Numbered from the stretch's first letter, positions 24,089-32,926 are shown. The stretch: 64,000 bases of DNA from Sphingobacteriales bacterium (GCA_027486795.1 JAIXOI010000039.1:40659-104658), one strand, 5' to 3'. The notes: generated by a model not told the origin, from the letters alone. Numbers and translations: made by a program.

Positions 24089-26551
24089 TTACCATTTTAC
24101 CACCTTCGGCAAATACCCAGTCTCAGCTTTATACACCTTGCTGAAGTACTTGGGGTCGTTGAAACCACAGCTGTATGCTACTTCCTTCACGGTAGAGTAT
24201 TGTTTGGATTCGATAAGCTCCATGGCCCGTAAAATCTTAAGTTTGGTAATGAGCTGTATAGGCGAATAACCGGTAAGGGCTTTAATCTTTCGGTACATGC
24301 TGTTCTCATCCACCTTTAGGTGCTTGGCAAGTTGGGCATTGTGTATCTCAGTGGTACTGATGTTGGATAGCACGTAATATTTAAACTCGCCCACAAACTT
24401 CTCTGCGGGCGATTCGGGCTTTACTTTCTTATCCGTTCCGCTGGCTAACAAGGCCTCTATGCGCTCCTGGATGCGGGTGCTGGTATGCAAGGTGTTGTGT
24501 ATACAATGTTCCAACTCGGTAATGGAAAACGGCTTGCGTAAAAACACATCGATACCCGCTTCCCAACCTTTGATGCGATTGGGTAGCGAACCCTTGGCAG
24601 TAAGCATAATAACGGGTAGATGGCTAAGTGCTGCATCTTGTTTTATGTGGGTAGTCAACTCAATGCCGTTCATGCGGGGCATCATCAGGTCGGTAATTAC
24701 CAAATCTGGTAGATAAGTTGCCAATAGCTCTTTGGCTTCCTGTCCGTCACCAGTGGTTTTAATGGTATAGTTGCCTTCTAGCGATGCGGTAATGACTTCT
24801 AGCAAATCCATATTATCCTCCACTATCAATAGCCGTGGTTTGTTGATGTGATTAATTGGCTTCGCAGTTTTAGGTTTATATGGTAGGTGTACCTGTTTGT
24901 AATTTAACCGCTTGCCTATATGGTTTTGTTGGGTAGCTTTAAGTTCTACCAGTGGCAATTTTACGGTAAATGTACTGCCTTTGCCTAGCTCGCTATTTAC
25001 GCTTATGGTGCCGCTTAGTAATTCAACCAACTGTTTTACCAAGTATAGCCCAATGCCGAAACCCGTGGCGTTTTTAATGTTTTCGCTATCGTTTTTGGCG
25101 GAGTAGAACTGCGCGAATATGGTCTCCAATTCATGCTTTGCAATGCCGATACCGGTATCTGTTACTTGCAGGGTTAGGGTACGTGCCTTTTTATCGGTCG
25201 AGAGTTTCAGCGTTATCTTACCTTTTGGTGCAGTAAACTTCACCGCATTCGTAAGCAAATTGTATAGCACCCGCTCCAGCTTGGCGAAATCCAGTTCGCA
25301 GATAAGCGCTGGGGACTTACTGATATCCAACTTCAAGGAGATGTCTTTCTGCTCGCATAGTGTAGCGAAGTCAGTTTCCATTAGTTGTAGAAACTGCACC
25401 AAGTCGCCAACCTCGTTATTCACTTGATTGAACTGGAGGTTGGTTTTGTTGATTTCAATAAACTGGTCGATAATGTTGAGCAAGTTATAGCTCTGGTTTT
25501 GAATGGCGCCTAGTCGCCTTGAGCCTGCTTCCGACAGGTTTATGTCGCGCGTTATCAGTTCACAATTACTTAGGATAATATTGAGTGGCGTGCGCAGCTC
25601 GTGGTTGAAGTTGGAGAACACCGAGTCTTTTACCTTACTCATTTCTTGCGAATCCTTCAGTTTCTGTTCTTGCAGGAAGTAATCGCTCTGGTATTTCTGC
25701 TCATAAATTTTGATGTCGATGTTTTCCTCCACATACTCGTTTATAGAGAAGTATAGGTCGCTAAAGGTTTTTTTCAACCCGTCCACATCCCCCAGCTTGG
25801 CATAAGCGTTTGCCATGGCCCTCAGCCAAAAAAAGACTCCCGCCGAGTGGAGAAACTTCTCCGTTTTGTTTTTCTCCAGCAGTGCCTTTGCATGGTTGAT
25901 GAGCTTATGTTGGTCGGGATCGTTGCGCATTTCCCCAATGCTCAACTGGTACAGATAGTTCTTGAACCTATCCTTATAGGCATCGCTCAGTTCGGGGCTG
26001 GACTCCAGCAGCTGTTGTAGCTTGTTTTTATACTCCCTGCCTTTCTCTCCATCGCCCCTATTAAAGTATGCGTTAGAAAGCTCCATGTAATAATCGAGCT
26101 TTTGCACCGTGGTTTGCGGCTTAATTTGGGTTTCGTACTGTCTTAAGTACTCTTGGTGCTGCACCTTGTACTTCTCATCGCGAAGCGAAAGGGAGTAATA
26201 GATGCCCATCAGCTTGGCCAGGTAATCTTCCCTTACGGCCACGTTGGTAAAATCGCATAGTCCTAATGAATACTCCAAGTGCTCTAATCCTTGCTGTACT
26301 TTGCCGTTGTCAATAAGTAGCTTGCACAGGCGCAGCTCCTCAACTATTATCTTGTTTTTGGGCAAGCGTGCCCGTTGATGCACTATTAAATCGAGCGTGA
26401 TTTTCTCTGCCTCCAGCAGCAAGCCCATTCGGGCATAGCGATTGTATATACTCTCGTATAAGCCTATCTTCTCGTCATCAAGAGCGGTGTTGAGCTGCTG
26501 TTTGAGCTCAACAATTTCTTTGATGTATTCTTTATTGCCAAAGCCTATCAT
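24089..26551 (-). CDS. Cytoplasmic hybrid histidine kinase / response regulator / AraC regulator
   Basis: 820 residues combining a two-component pathway in one chain. Residues 1-300 are helical repeats of TPR type (for example 'YMELSNAYFNRGDGEKGREYKNKLQ'). Next come the H-box 'FSNFNHELRTPLNIILSNCEL' (about 313), the N-box 'RVLYNLLTNAVKFT', G-boxes 'VTDTGIGI' and 'GFGIGLYLVKQLV', then a receiver domain 'RLLIVEDNMDLLEVI ... VITDLMMPRMNG ... VIMLTAKG' and a C-terminal AraC HTH ('YSPIQLITKLKILRAMELIESK', 'VAYSCGFNDPKYFSKVYKAETG'). No transmembrane or periplasmic sensor is present, unlike classic Bacteroides hybrid systems, so the signal is probably internal. The ORF track starts at a TTG (26602); the ATG at 26551 is used. 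Targets are unknown. Confidence 0.92.
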   Translation of the reverse strand: MIGFGNKEYIKEIVELKQQLNTALDDEKIGLYESIYNRYARMGLLLEAEKITLDLIVHQRARLPKNKIIVEELRLCKLLIDNGKVQQGLEHLEYSLGLCDFTNVAVREDYLAKLMGIYYSLSLRDEKYKVQHQEYLRQYETQIKPQTTVQKLDYYMELSNAYFNRGDGEKGREYKNKLQQLLESSPELSDAYKDRFKNYLYQLSIGEMRNDPDQHKLINHAKALLEKNKTEKFLHSAGVFFWLRAMANAYAKLGDVDGLKKTFSDLYFSINEYVEENIDIKIYEQKYQSDYFLQEQKLKDSQEMSKVKDSVFSNFNHELRTPLNIILSNCELITRDINLSEAGSRRLGAIQNQSYNLLNIIDQFIEINKTNLQFNQVNNEVGDLVQFLQLMETDFATLCEQKDISLKLDISKSPALICELDFAKLERVLYNLLTNAVKFTAPKGKITLKLSTDKKARTLTLQVTDTGIGIAKHELETIFAQFYSAKNDSENIKNATGFGIGLYLVKQLVELLSGTISVNSELGKGSTFTVKLPLVELKATQQNHIGKRLNYKQVHLPYKPKTAKPINHINKPRLLIVEDNMDLLEVITASLEGNYTIKTTGDGQEAKELLATYLPDLVITDLMMPRMNGIELTTHIKQDAALSHLPVIMLTAKGSLPNRIKGWEAGIDVFLRKPFSITELEHCIHNTLHTSTRIQERIEALLASGTDKKVKPESPAEKFVGEFKYYVLSNISTTEIHNAQLAKHLKVDENSMYRKIKALTGYSPIQLITKLKILRAMELIESKQYSTVKEVAYSCGFNDPKYFSKVYKAETGYLPKVVKW

Positions 26552-26900
26552 AGCAGAGTAATTAGTATTAGAACTTAAAGATATTGCCTTGCCCTGTATC
26601 AATCTATGAAAAGTAAGTTTATTAGACGTAATAACCTGAATTCACATTTTCAACGCAGACTTGAAGATCATTTCCGGTAGGCGCCCCCTCCTGCGCATAG
26701 GTTTACCGCCTATGCGCAACTAATGTTGGTAGGCATAGCCTTACACTATCAGGTGGGTAGAAAGGGCCAAGCAATGGCGTGGCCACTTTCGTTTTTTACA
26801 TTACGGCAATCGTTATTTGTTAATACCCGATTGGGTAATGACAACCCGTATTTTTTCAGCATATTTGTAAGTACGTTTTACCCCTTACATACCCTTTGCT
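26552..26900. other. Divergent intergenic region with one hairpin
   Basis: 349 bp between the hybrid regulator and the peroxiredoxin-like gene. A 9-bp inverted repeat GCGCATAGG...CCTATGCGC lies at 26693-26717, flanked by GGTAGGC words on both sides. It could be an operator for the divergent pair or a fold-back element. Nothing else was recognised. Confidence 0.45.
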
Positions 26901-27635
26901 ATGAAAAAGTATTTGCTACTATTGCCCTTGGCGCTTTTAATGTTTTCATGCGGAAGCGATACCGAAACCACCGATGCGGAAACCGTTGCTACCGATACCA
27001 CCGCTGCACCAGCGCCTGTTGAAGACCCCGCATTGAAGGGCCTTACCGACGAGGACAAAAAACGCTACTACGACGAATACGGTATTGATTATAGCAAAGG
27101 CATGCCCGCCGGATTGAAGGTAGGCGACCAAGCTCCCATTTTTAAGGCTAAAGACCACAAAGGCAACGAATTGTTTTTGCCCGATTTGTACAAAGACAAA
27201 CCACTGGTGCTGGTTTTCTATCGTGGTGCATGGTGCCCCGTGTGCAACAAGCAGCTATCGGCCATCGAAGATTCCCTAAAATACATTAAAAATGCTGGTG
27301 CTACTTTGGTTGCAATTGCGCCGGAAACGATGGATAAAGTGGGCGAAACTGTAGAAAAAACCAAAGCGAGCTATTCAGTAATCGCCGACCCGAATGGCCA
27401 TATTATGAACGCTTACAAGCTCGATTTTTACGTAACTACCGAGTATCAAAAGAAGATAAACGAGTTCTTAAATGCCGACATTGCAACATACAACGGCACC
27501 GAAGAGGCTCGCCTACCAGTACCTGCAACTTATATTATAGGCACCGATGGCAGAATAAAATACGTGTACTTCCACCCCGATTACAACCAAAGGCCCACCA
27601 TTAATGAAATAATACAGGAACTTAAAAAGTTATAA
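26901..27635 (+). CDS. Peroxiredoxin-like (AhpC/TSA) lipoprotein
   Basis: 244 residues. The N-terminus 'MKKYLLLLPLALLMFSCGS' ends in a lipobox (LMFSC), so the mature protein is a lipoprotein with a Thr/Ala/Asp-rich tether. The thioredoxin-fold domain contains 'FYRGAWCPVCNKQLSAIED' with the peroxidatic-type cysteine motif WCPxC at about residue 112, preceded by 'GDQAPIFKAKDHKGNELFLPDL'. It should reduce peroxides or disulfides in the periplasm or at the membrane. Length and motif fit the AhpC/TSA family with a membrane tether. It is followed by a gap of 118 bp and then a small membrane protein. Confidence 0.9.
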   Translation: MKKYLLLLPLALLMFSCGSDTETTDAETVATDTTAAPAPVEDPALKGLTDEDKKRYYDEYGIDYSKGMPAGLKVGDQAPIFKAKDHKGNELFLPDLYKDKPLVLVFYRGAWCPVCNKQLSAIEDSLKYIKNAGATLVAIAPETMDKVGETVEKTKASYSVIADPNGHIMNAYKLDFYVTTEYQKKINEFLNADIATYNGTEEARLPVPATYIIGTDGRIKYVYFHPDYNQRPTINEIIQELKKL

Positions 27636-27753
27636 TATTATCGGAAAGTCGTATTTTTATTGTTCAGGGCAGACCGCTGCGGCATCGAGCTGCAACATTG
27701 GCCCTTGGTAGTGTTATCAACCTAGGTGTATCTGCACCAAAACCTGTAATGTA

Positions 27754-28002
27754 ATGAGTGAAAGCCCATTTATGCCGCAACAACCTAATCAAGTAAAGGC
27801 TCCACTGTTGGTGGGTACTGTGCTAGTGGGCATCGGCATGTTTTTGTTTAGCTATGTAAAGTGGGGGAGTATATTAGTCTCTCTTGGATTGACTGCAGCC
27901 AGCACCGGTCTGCTATACTTTTTGTTGAAAGGCTTTTTACTGAAAAGAACACAGCCCAAATATGGCAACCGCGATATTGACCCCAAGCGTCGCCGAAAAT
28001 AA
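27754..28002 (+). CDS. Small membrane protein, unknown
   Basis: 82 residues with two hydrophobic segments ('APLLVGTVLVGIGMFLFSYV' and 'GSILVSLGLTAASTGLLYFLL') and a strongly basic tail ('RDIDPKRRRK') that should stay in the cytoplasm. No family is recognised. A strong terminator starts on its last bases (28002-28041), which supports it as a real gene. Confidence 0.62.
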   Translation: MSESPFMPQQPNQVKAPLLVGTVLVGIGMFLFSYVKWGSILVSLGLTAASTGLLYFLLKGFLLKRTQPKYGNRDIDPKRRRK

Positions 28003-28041
28003 AAACGGGTATGGCTAATCCGACAAAGCCATACCCGTTTT
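28002..28041. terminator. Bidirectional intrinsic terminator
   Basis: Perfect 14-bp arms AAAACGGGTATGGC / GCCATACCCGTTTT with a 12-nt loop and A/T runs on both sides. It lies after the small membrane protein gene and also downstream of the repressor on the other strand. Confidence 0.88.
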
Positions 28042-28160
28042 CTACAATCTCCCGAAAAGAACAAACTGCTATAATTCATTCTTGGTATAATAACGTAATT
28101 AGGCTCTTGCGCGTTGCCTGCTACCTTGTTTTATTCGCCAACTTTTGCAAATCTTAACAC

Positions 28161-29171
28161 TTAACGAAAATCGCGTAGCGTGCGGCGGCTATAAAAACCC
28201 TTATAATACCACAGCTCATGCACCTCGGTTAGGTTTATGGTATAGTCTTGATACAGGTTGTTAAACGAATGCAACTGAATATTGCCTGTAGTGCTATCAT
28301 GGCCAATAAGCTGCTTGCACACCACGCCATCGCGTGTAACCACTATAAACACCTCGTTTAGGCGCAACTTATCGCGCCAGTGAGCTGGAGGTAGGTACTT
28401 GGCCTTTACAAAATCGCCCTCCATCAAATGCGGATACATGCTATCGCCCTTCAACTCAAATACACGATAGGTGCCTTCGTCATCGTTATAAAAATCGTAA
28501 TCAGGCAAGTTTTCAATATACTCTGGGTCGGCAAATCCCTTTTGGTAGCCCGCCTGAGCATATACTGGTACCGCTTTTATTACCTCATTATTCTGTCTAT
28601 CCACTACTATTGATAGCACCCTTACATCATCCTCGGGTTTTAAAAACATATCTGGGTCGTCATAAAAAACGTAGCCCAAGTTGGCCTTGTACTTACGGTA
28701 TAGCACATCATACACCAACTTATTGGGGTCCTTTATTCGGTTGGCCTGAAACTCGTATAAATAGTTGTGATAAAGCCCGTTTTTTAAGCAAAAGTCCTCA
28801 TAGTTGGCAATTTCTTGCTCGTCCACAATCTTGTCAACCACCTCCATTACCTTATCGGTACGCTTTTTCGTAAACTTAGGGGTATAGCCCTCCATAGGCT
28901 CCGTAACTACTATGCCATCAGGCTTAGAAAAATACATTTCGCCTTCGCCATATTCTAGCCAATCTGGGTTCAGGTTATAAATTTCTCTTAACTTTCTTGT
29001 GTGCCAGTAAGCAAATTCGGTTTTGCTATTCTCTACCATCGAAATCAAGGCCTGCTCTACCTTTAGCACATCGGCTAGGGCTTTTTGGTTCATTTTCAGG
29101 CTTTTACGAAACTCCTTTAAGCGCTCACCAAGTTTTTCCCTTGATTTAGAGGGGTTTATTTTCATATCCAT
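28161..29171 (-). CDS. XRE-family HTH regulator with S24 (LexA/CI-like) domain
   Basis: 336 residues. N-terminal HTH 'LGERLKEFRKSLKMNQKALADVLKVEQALISMVENSK' (about 14-50). A middle linker with charged and Tyr-rich stretches leads to a C-terminal S24-like domain beginning near 'PVYAQAGYQKGFADPEY' and containing 'VFELKGDSMYPHLMEGDFVKAKYL', the serine-containing motif (GDSMxP) of LexA/CI proteins, with 'EVFIVVTRDGVVCKQLIGHD' holding the catalytic lysine region. Such proteins repress a divergent unit and may self-cleave after DNA damage. It is divergent from three small genes, with a perfect 16-bp palindrome at 29302 in the shared region. Whether it is a phage-type repressor is inference. Confidence 0.9.
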   Translation of the reverse strand: MDMKINPSKSREKLGERLKEFRKSLKMNQKALADVLKVEQALISMVENSKTEFAYWHTRKLREIYNLNPDWLEYGEGEMYFSKPDGIVVTEPMEGYTPKFTKKRTDKVMEVVDKIVDEQEIANYEDFCLKNGLYHNYLYEFQANRIKDPNKLVYDVLYRKYKANLGYVFYDDPDMFLKPEDDVRVLSIVVDRQNNEVIKAVPVYAQAGYQKGFADPEYIENLPDYDFYNDDEGTYRVFELKGDSMYPHLMEGDFVKAKYLPPAHWRDKLRLNEVFIVVTRDGVVCKQLIGHDSTTGNIQLHSFNNLYQDYTINLTEVHELWYYKGFYSRRTLRDFR

Positions 29172-29199
29172 GTTTTCCTAAAAATTTAACGTCATTTTT

Positions 29200-29231
29200 C
29201 TTGACAAGCATAAAATACCTTTATAAATTTG
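29200..29231 (+). promoter_or_regulatory. Candidate promoter for the small-gene cluster
   Basis: CTTG at 29200 and TAAATTTG at 29224-29231, separated by 20 bp, fit the Bacteroidota -33/-7 pair. Transcription would head toward 29448 with a long leader that includes the palindrome at 29302. Confidence 0.4.
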
Positions 29232-29301
29232 TACTATTACTTCACAATATTAGTAAAGTTTAAATTAAAATGCAAGTTAGCAAGCAAGGCGCTGAATAAC
29301 T

Positions 29302-29317
29302 CTTCGTTTAAACGAAG
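29302..29317. promoter_or_regulatory. Perfect 16-bp palindrome, candidate operator
   Basis: CTTCGTTTAAACGAAG lies in the 276-bp region between the S24 repressor and the divergent small genes. The symmetry suits a dimeric HTH repressor. It may instead act as RNA structure in the leader. Confidence 0.5.
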
Positions 29318-29447
29318 CCTTTTATACCAGACTATACTTTATGAATAGTTAAAGGGCCCTGCAAACAATGCAATTCATCGCCATTGCAATACGTGTATCG
29401 CTTTTTACGACACACCCGTTGGCAACAACGGCATAAAGCAAACTGCT

Positions 29448-29711
29448 ATGACTTTACCAATGAAGTACCGTGAAAAAACCTATAAACCAAGGCACATGCA
29501 ACCACACAACCGAGCAAAAGAAATACTCAAACACCTTATAAGCCATAGGTTTGACCAACTAAACACTTATGGGCTACTTACTATTGGGCCTTACTTGATA
29601 CACATTGCCCGAGATGCCGGATTGGATGGGCTTGCCAACGAAATGGAACAAAACCTTAAGCAAGAGCTACCCCCACAAGCCTACTATAGCAGCCAAAAGG
29701 TTGCTGCGTAA
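29448..29711 (+). CDS. Small protein of unknown function, first of a three-gene cluster
   Basis: 87 residues, basic N-terminus and a helical body ('RAKEILKHLISHRFDQLNTYGLLTIGPYLIHIARDAGLDGLANEMEQNLKQEL'). No signal peptide or membrane segment. I do not recognise a family. It is divergent from the S24 repressor and leads two further small genes in the same orientation, so they may form one regulated unit. ATG starts are possible at 29448, 29460 and 29496; the first is kept. Confidence 0.6.
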   Translation: MTLPMKYREKTYKPRHMQPHNRAKEILKHLISHRFDQLNTYGLLTIGPYLIHIARDAGLDGLANEMEQNLKQELPPQAYYSSQKVAA

Positions 29712-29737
29712 CACACCCTTACCGCAGCCAAAGAACT

Positions 29738-29807
29738 GCAGCACCTCTATTTTTTGTGCAGCAAGTGCTGCAATATTTTTTTGTAGCCAAGCACCTTGCC
29801 TTGGCTA
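29738..29807 (+). promoter_or_regulatory. Hairpin pair in the leader between the first two small genes
   Basis: TGCAGCA-AG-TGCTGCA (29757-29772), followed by a run of seven T, looks like an intrinsic terminator or attenuator; an alternative upper arm GCAGCAC lies at 29738. A second hairpin TAGCCAAG...CTTGGCTA spans 29784-29807, ending 12 nt before the next ATG. Confidence 0.55.
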
Positions 29808-29819
29808 GATGGCCAACCT

Positions 29820-30134
29820 ATGCACCTAGAAACCATAATTGATATAGACCCGAACCTGCAAATCATATACTACTATGAGCAGGATGTGAGTGCTACCGTT
29901 TTGGAAGTGCTATGGAGCGAGCTAGACCACTTTTGCGAACAGCACCAACCATACGAGTTAATGCTAGAGCGCTACAACTACGAAGCTGAAGATATTTCGC
30001 AAACCTACTACACAACCGACCTAAAAACATGGGTAGACCATTTGCCCAAACAATATAAACAAGAGCTGGTAGCGCAATTTGTAAGCTACTGCCAACAGTG
30101 CCAGCCCAGTAACAGCATCCGTATTTTTAAATAA
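29820..30134 (+). CDS. Small acidic protein of unknown function, second of the cluster
   Basis: 104 residues, acidic and aromatic-rich: 'IDPNLQIIYYYEQDVSATVLEVLWSELDHFCEQHQPYELMLERYNY', then 'YTTDLKTWVDHLPKQYKQELVAQFVSYCQQCQ'. Three cysteines but no metal motif I can name. The ORF track begins at a TTG in the upstream hairpin; the ATG at 29820 is preferred. Its composition (acidic, small) would suit a DNA mimic or inhibitor, but there is no direct evidence for that. Confidence 0.58.
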   Translation: MHLETIIDIDPNLQIIYYYEQDVSATVLEVLWSELDHFCEQHQPYELMLERYNYEAEDISQTYYTTDLKTWVDHLPKQYKQELVAQFVSYCQQCQPSNSIRIFK

Positions 30135-30158
30135 CCGCGCGGACAAAAAACCAATGCC

Positions 30159-30440
30159 ATGAAACGAGACCAAAAAGCTAAAATGAACCTGAACCTTAAC
30201 CCTATAACTGGCTTACCTAACGAAAACAAGCGATACTATTACCCAAAAGCCGATGAAACCGAAGCTGCCAACGAAGAAGAGCCCGAAAACTGCTCCGAAA
30301 TAGACGATGCCAAAATAGCTATGGTGCTAGAGCGCTTACGCTGGAAAGGCGCCCGCCGAATAAGAGGATATAAATACAAAGGCACCATACCCGAGCCAAA
30401 ATCGATAAGCGACTATATACCATGGCTGAAAGAAGACTAA
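30159..30440 (+). CDS. Small protein of unknown function, third of the cluster
   Basis: 93 residues. Basic N-terminus 'MKRDQKAKMNLNLNPITGLPNENKRYYYPKADE', an acidic middle ('ETEAANEEEPENCSEIDD'), then 'VLERLRWKGARRIRGYKYKGTIPEPKSISDYIPWLKED'. No domain recognised. It ends against the terminator of the gene on the opposite strand. The 24-bp gap to the previous gene supports cotranscription. ATG at 30183 is an alternative start. Confidence 0.58.
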   Translation: MKRDQKAKMNLNLNPITGLPNENKRYYYPKADETEAANEEEPENCSEIDDAKIAMVLERLRWKGARRIRGYKYKGTIPEPKSISDYIPWLKED

Positions 30441-30474
30441 AAAAGAAGGCTGCCCAGTAGTTGGGCAGCCTTCG
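30441..30474 (-). terminator. Intrinsic terminator of the PorE-like gene
   Basis: 12-bp stem GAAGGCTGCCCA / TGGGCAGCCTTC with a 5-nt loop and a T-run on the minus strand. It abuts the stop codon of the plus-strand small gene. Confidence 0.85.
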
Positions 30475-30496
30475 GAATGCGCTATCAAGAGGTCAA

Positions 30497-32752
30497 TTAT
30501 TTTTTAACCGAGCTCTCAACATATATCGCTTTAGGTTGTACCAAAACTAAGAACTCGGTACGTCTGTTAAACTGGTGTTTATCAATCAAATCTTGGCTCA
30601 ATAATCCATCGCGTATACCTTGGTCGTCGGCACACAAGCCGCCGTAAATAGGTAGGGTTTCGCCAAAGCCTGCTGCGGTAATAGTTTTCATCATGTTCAA
30701 AATACCATTGGTCATGCCTTTACCTATCAGGTAGTTGGCAGCCGACTGGGCACGGTTGGCCGATAAGCGCATGTTGTAAACCTTAGAACCACGGCAATCC
30801 GTGTGCGAACGCATTTGAATTACCATGTCAGGGTATTTCACCAAATAACCATACAAGCGGTCAAGCTCTTTGGCTGCATCAGGGCGAATGTTATACTTGT
30901 CAAAATTATAGTAAATATTCACCAAGCGAATAACCCCAGCCAATTTGTAAAGCTCTAGGTCTGCTTCTACAATACCCGAAATTTTACCTTTGGTGTCGAA
31001 GTTCTTCTCGCTCTTCAAGAAATACAGCTCTTTGTCGCCATCAAGCATATACTCTTTCTCCGACTCCAACTGGAAAGCAAATTTGCCATCTTGGCCAGTG
31101 GTGGTTGAGTCGATGGTTTTATCGGTTAGGTTGTGCAACCTTACAATGGTACCTGGTAGCGGTCCAACCCTTAATTCCTCTTTAGTGTTGTCGTCTACTT
31201 TTACTTCAAAAGTAGTACCAACCAACATCAAATCACCACGGTCGAGCGGCACGCGGATAGCAGGAGAATTATTGTCCAAGCCATTGGTGCTTACGTTTAC
31301 CCTATTAGGCAAGTAGCCTTCTTTGGTAGCGTATATGCCATAGCTCTTGTCGGTTTCTACTTTAAAGGTAGCGGCACCTCCATTTTCGGTAAGTACTTTG
31401 CCCAAAGTATCGGTGCCACTGAGCAATGATGCGTATGCGCTATCAATTGGGTCGCCAGTAAGCCTGTCATACACAATAACCTTCAGGCGCAGGCCATAGG
31501 TATCAAAGTAATAGATGTCGTCATCTCCAACACCACCATCGCGGTTAGAAGCAAAGTAACCTTTCTTCTTTTCCTTATTAAAAATTAAACCAAGGTCGTC
31601 AAAGTGGGTGTTAATAGGGTAGCCCATGTTGGTTGGTTTACCATACTTGCCATTGGTAGGTGTAGCATAGTAAATATCTAAACCCCCTAAACCAACTAGC
31701 CCATCGGAGGCAAAAAACAAGGTACCATCTTCGTGCAAAAACGGGAACTGTTCGTTTCCGGGACCATTTACACCTTCACCCAAGTTTTCAGGGGTCCCGT
31801 ACGTATCTTCAGCTACCGAAACCCGCCACAAATCCAATCCACCAAAACCACCAGGCATATCCGAAGAAAAATAAAGGTACTTTCCGTCTGCCGACAAAGT
31901 AGGGTGACCGCAGGTATAATCATCGTTGTTAAAAGGCAGGCGCACTACACTGCCCCAGTTGCCGTTCTCTAATTTCGATTTGAAAACACTCAGGCGCATA
32001 ATATCTTTCTCGCCTTTCTTCTTGCTCTTCACAAAGGAGTTTCTGGTAAAATACATTACCGTATAGTCTTTGTTAAAGGTTACCGGACCTTCGTGAAACT
32101 TGCTGTTCACCTTGCCGTCTAGCACTTGCACATCGCCTACGGCGGTATCATTGTCTATAGCGCCGGTGTACAAGTCAAGAAATGCACCGCCTTGCCACAC
32201 GTCTTTACCTTTAGCTCCCCTGTTCGATGGGAAAATAAGCAAGGAATCTTGGTAATAAGATGGGCTAAATTCGCTTCCCGGTGTGTTGGCTTCACCAATG
32301 TTAACCACATTGTAGCGCAATGAATCAGCTTTAAGCTTGTTTATTTCATCCATTGATTTGGCTAGGCTAGCACCCCGTGGGTCGTTGGGTGCCATGGTGC
32401 TGTAACGCTTGTATTGCTCTTTGGCATCGGTATATTTGCCATTAGAGCGCAACGCCTGGGCATAGTTAAATACTACTGCCGAGTCGGCACTGGCATGTTT
32501 TGCTGCCGAGCCGTACCAAAATTCCGAATCGGCCGGTTTGCCCAACAAACGATAGCTATCGCCAAGGCGTACAAGGGCATGATAGTTGTCAGGCTCCTTC
32601 TTTATTATACGTTGATACTGTTCAATGGCCTTATCAAACTGAAACAAATCATAGTAGCGATCTGCTTTCTTTGTTTTAACATCTTGTGCGCTTAACGCAC
32701 CAACGGCTAAAAACAACGTAGATATTAAAATCAGGAACGATTTGTGGTTCAT
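30497..32752 (-). CDS. PorE-like TPR/PD40/OmpA outer-membrane protein
   Basis: 751 residues. Signal peptide 'MNHKSFLILISTLFLAVGALSA'. Then TPR-like helices ('ADRYYDLFQFDKAIEQYQRIIKKEPDNYHALVRLGDSYRLLGK'), a PD40/WD40-like propeller ('HPTLSADGKYLYFSSDMPGGFGGLDLWRV', 'HEDGTLFFASDGLVGLGGLDIYY', 'KKKGYFASNRDGGVGDDDIYYF'), a carboxypeptidase-regulatory-like region and a C-terminal OmpA domain ('YYNFDKYNIRPDAAKELDRLYGYL', 'QMRSHTDCRGSKVYNMRLSANRAQSAANYL'). This order matches the T9SS component PorE, which ties the secretion machine to peptidoglycan. Paralogues of the same layout exist, so the T9SS role is inferred. The start at 32752 gives a clean signal peptide. Confidence 0.88.
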   Translation of the reverse strand: MNHKSFLILISTLFLAVGALSAQDVKTKKADRYYDLFQFDKAIEQYQRIIKKEPDNYHALVRLGDSYRLLGKPADSEFWYGSAAKHASADSAVVFNYAQALRSNGKYTDAKEQYKRYSTMAPNDPRGASLAKSMDEINKLKADSLRYNVVNIGEANTPGSEFSPSYYQDSLLIFPSNRGAKGKDVWQGGAFLDLYTGAIDNDTAVGDVQVLDGKVNSKFHEGPVTFNKDYTVMYFTRNSFVKSKKKGEKDIMRLSVFKSKLENGNWGSVVRLPFNNDDYTCGHPTLSADGKYLYFSSDMPGGFGGLDLWRVSVAEDTYGTPENLGEGVNGPGNEQFPFLHEDGTLFFASDGLVGLGGLDIYYATPTNGKYGKPTNMGYPINTHFDDLGLIFNKEKKKGYFASNRDGGVGDDDIYYFDTYGLRLKVIVYDRLTGDPIDSAYASLLSGTDTLGKVLTENGGAATFKVETDKSYGIYATKEGYLPNRVNVSTNGLDNNSPAIRVPLDRGDLMLVGTTFEVKVDDNTKEELRVGPLPGTIVRLHNLTDKTIDSTTTGQDGKFAFQLESEKEYMLDGDKELYFLKSEKNFDTKGKISGIVEADLELYKLAGVIRLVNIYYNFDKYNIRPDAAKELDRLYGYLVKYPDMVIQMRSHTDCRGSKVYNMRLSANRAQSAANYLIGKGMTNGILNMMKTITAAGFGETLPIYGGLCADDQGIRDGLLSQDLIDKHQFNRRTEFLVLVQPKAIYVESSVKK

Positions 32753-32890
32753 CCTGGACGGTTTTTTATTCAAGTGTATATGAAGGAGCAATAAGGCACA
32801 AAAATATTAAAATAAAACTAGAAATCACAAGCATTGTCACCCACCCATGTGGCAATTGTTTACTATAGCATACAGTCTTGGGAGTGTAAC

Positions 32891-32926
32891 AAAAAAGCCG
32901 CTAACAAGATTTTTGCTAGCGGCTTC
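32891..32926 (-). terminator. Intrinsic terminator of the M43 protease gene
   Basis: Stem AGCCGCTAGC / GTTAGCGGCT on the minus strand followed by six T. It starts about 20 bp past the stop codon. Confidence 0.85.

Noticed and set aside
23934-24269. 111-aa plus-strand ORF
   Set aside because: Half lies antisense to the AraC domain of the hybrid regulator; no family character.
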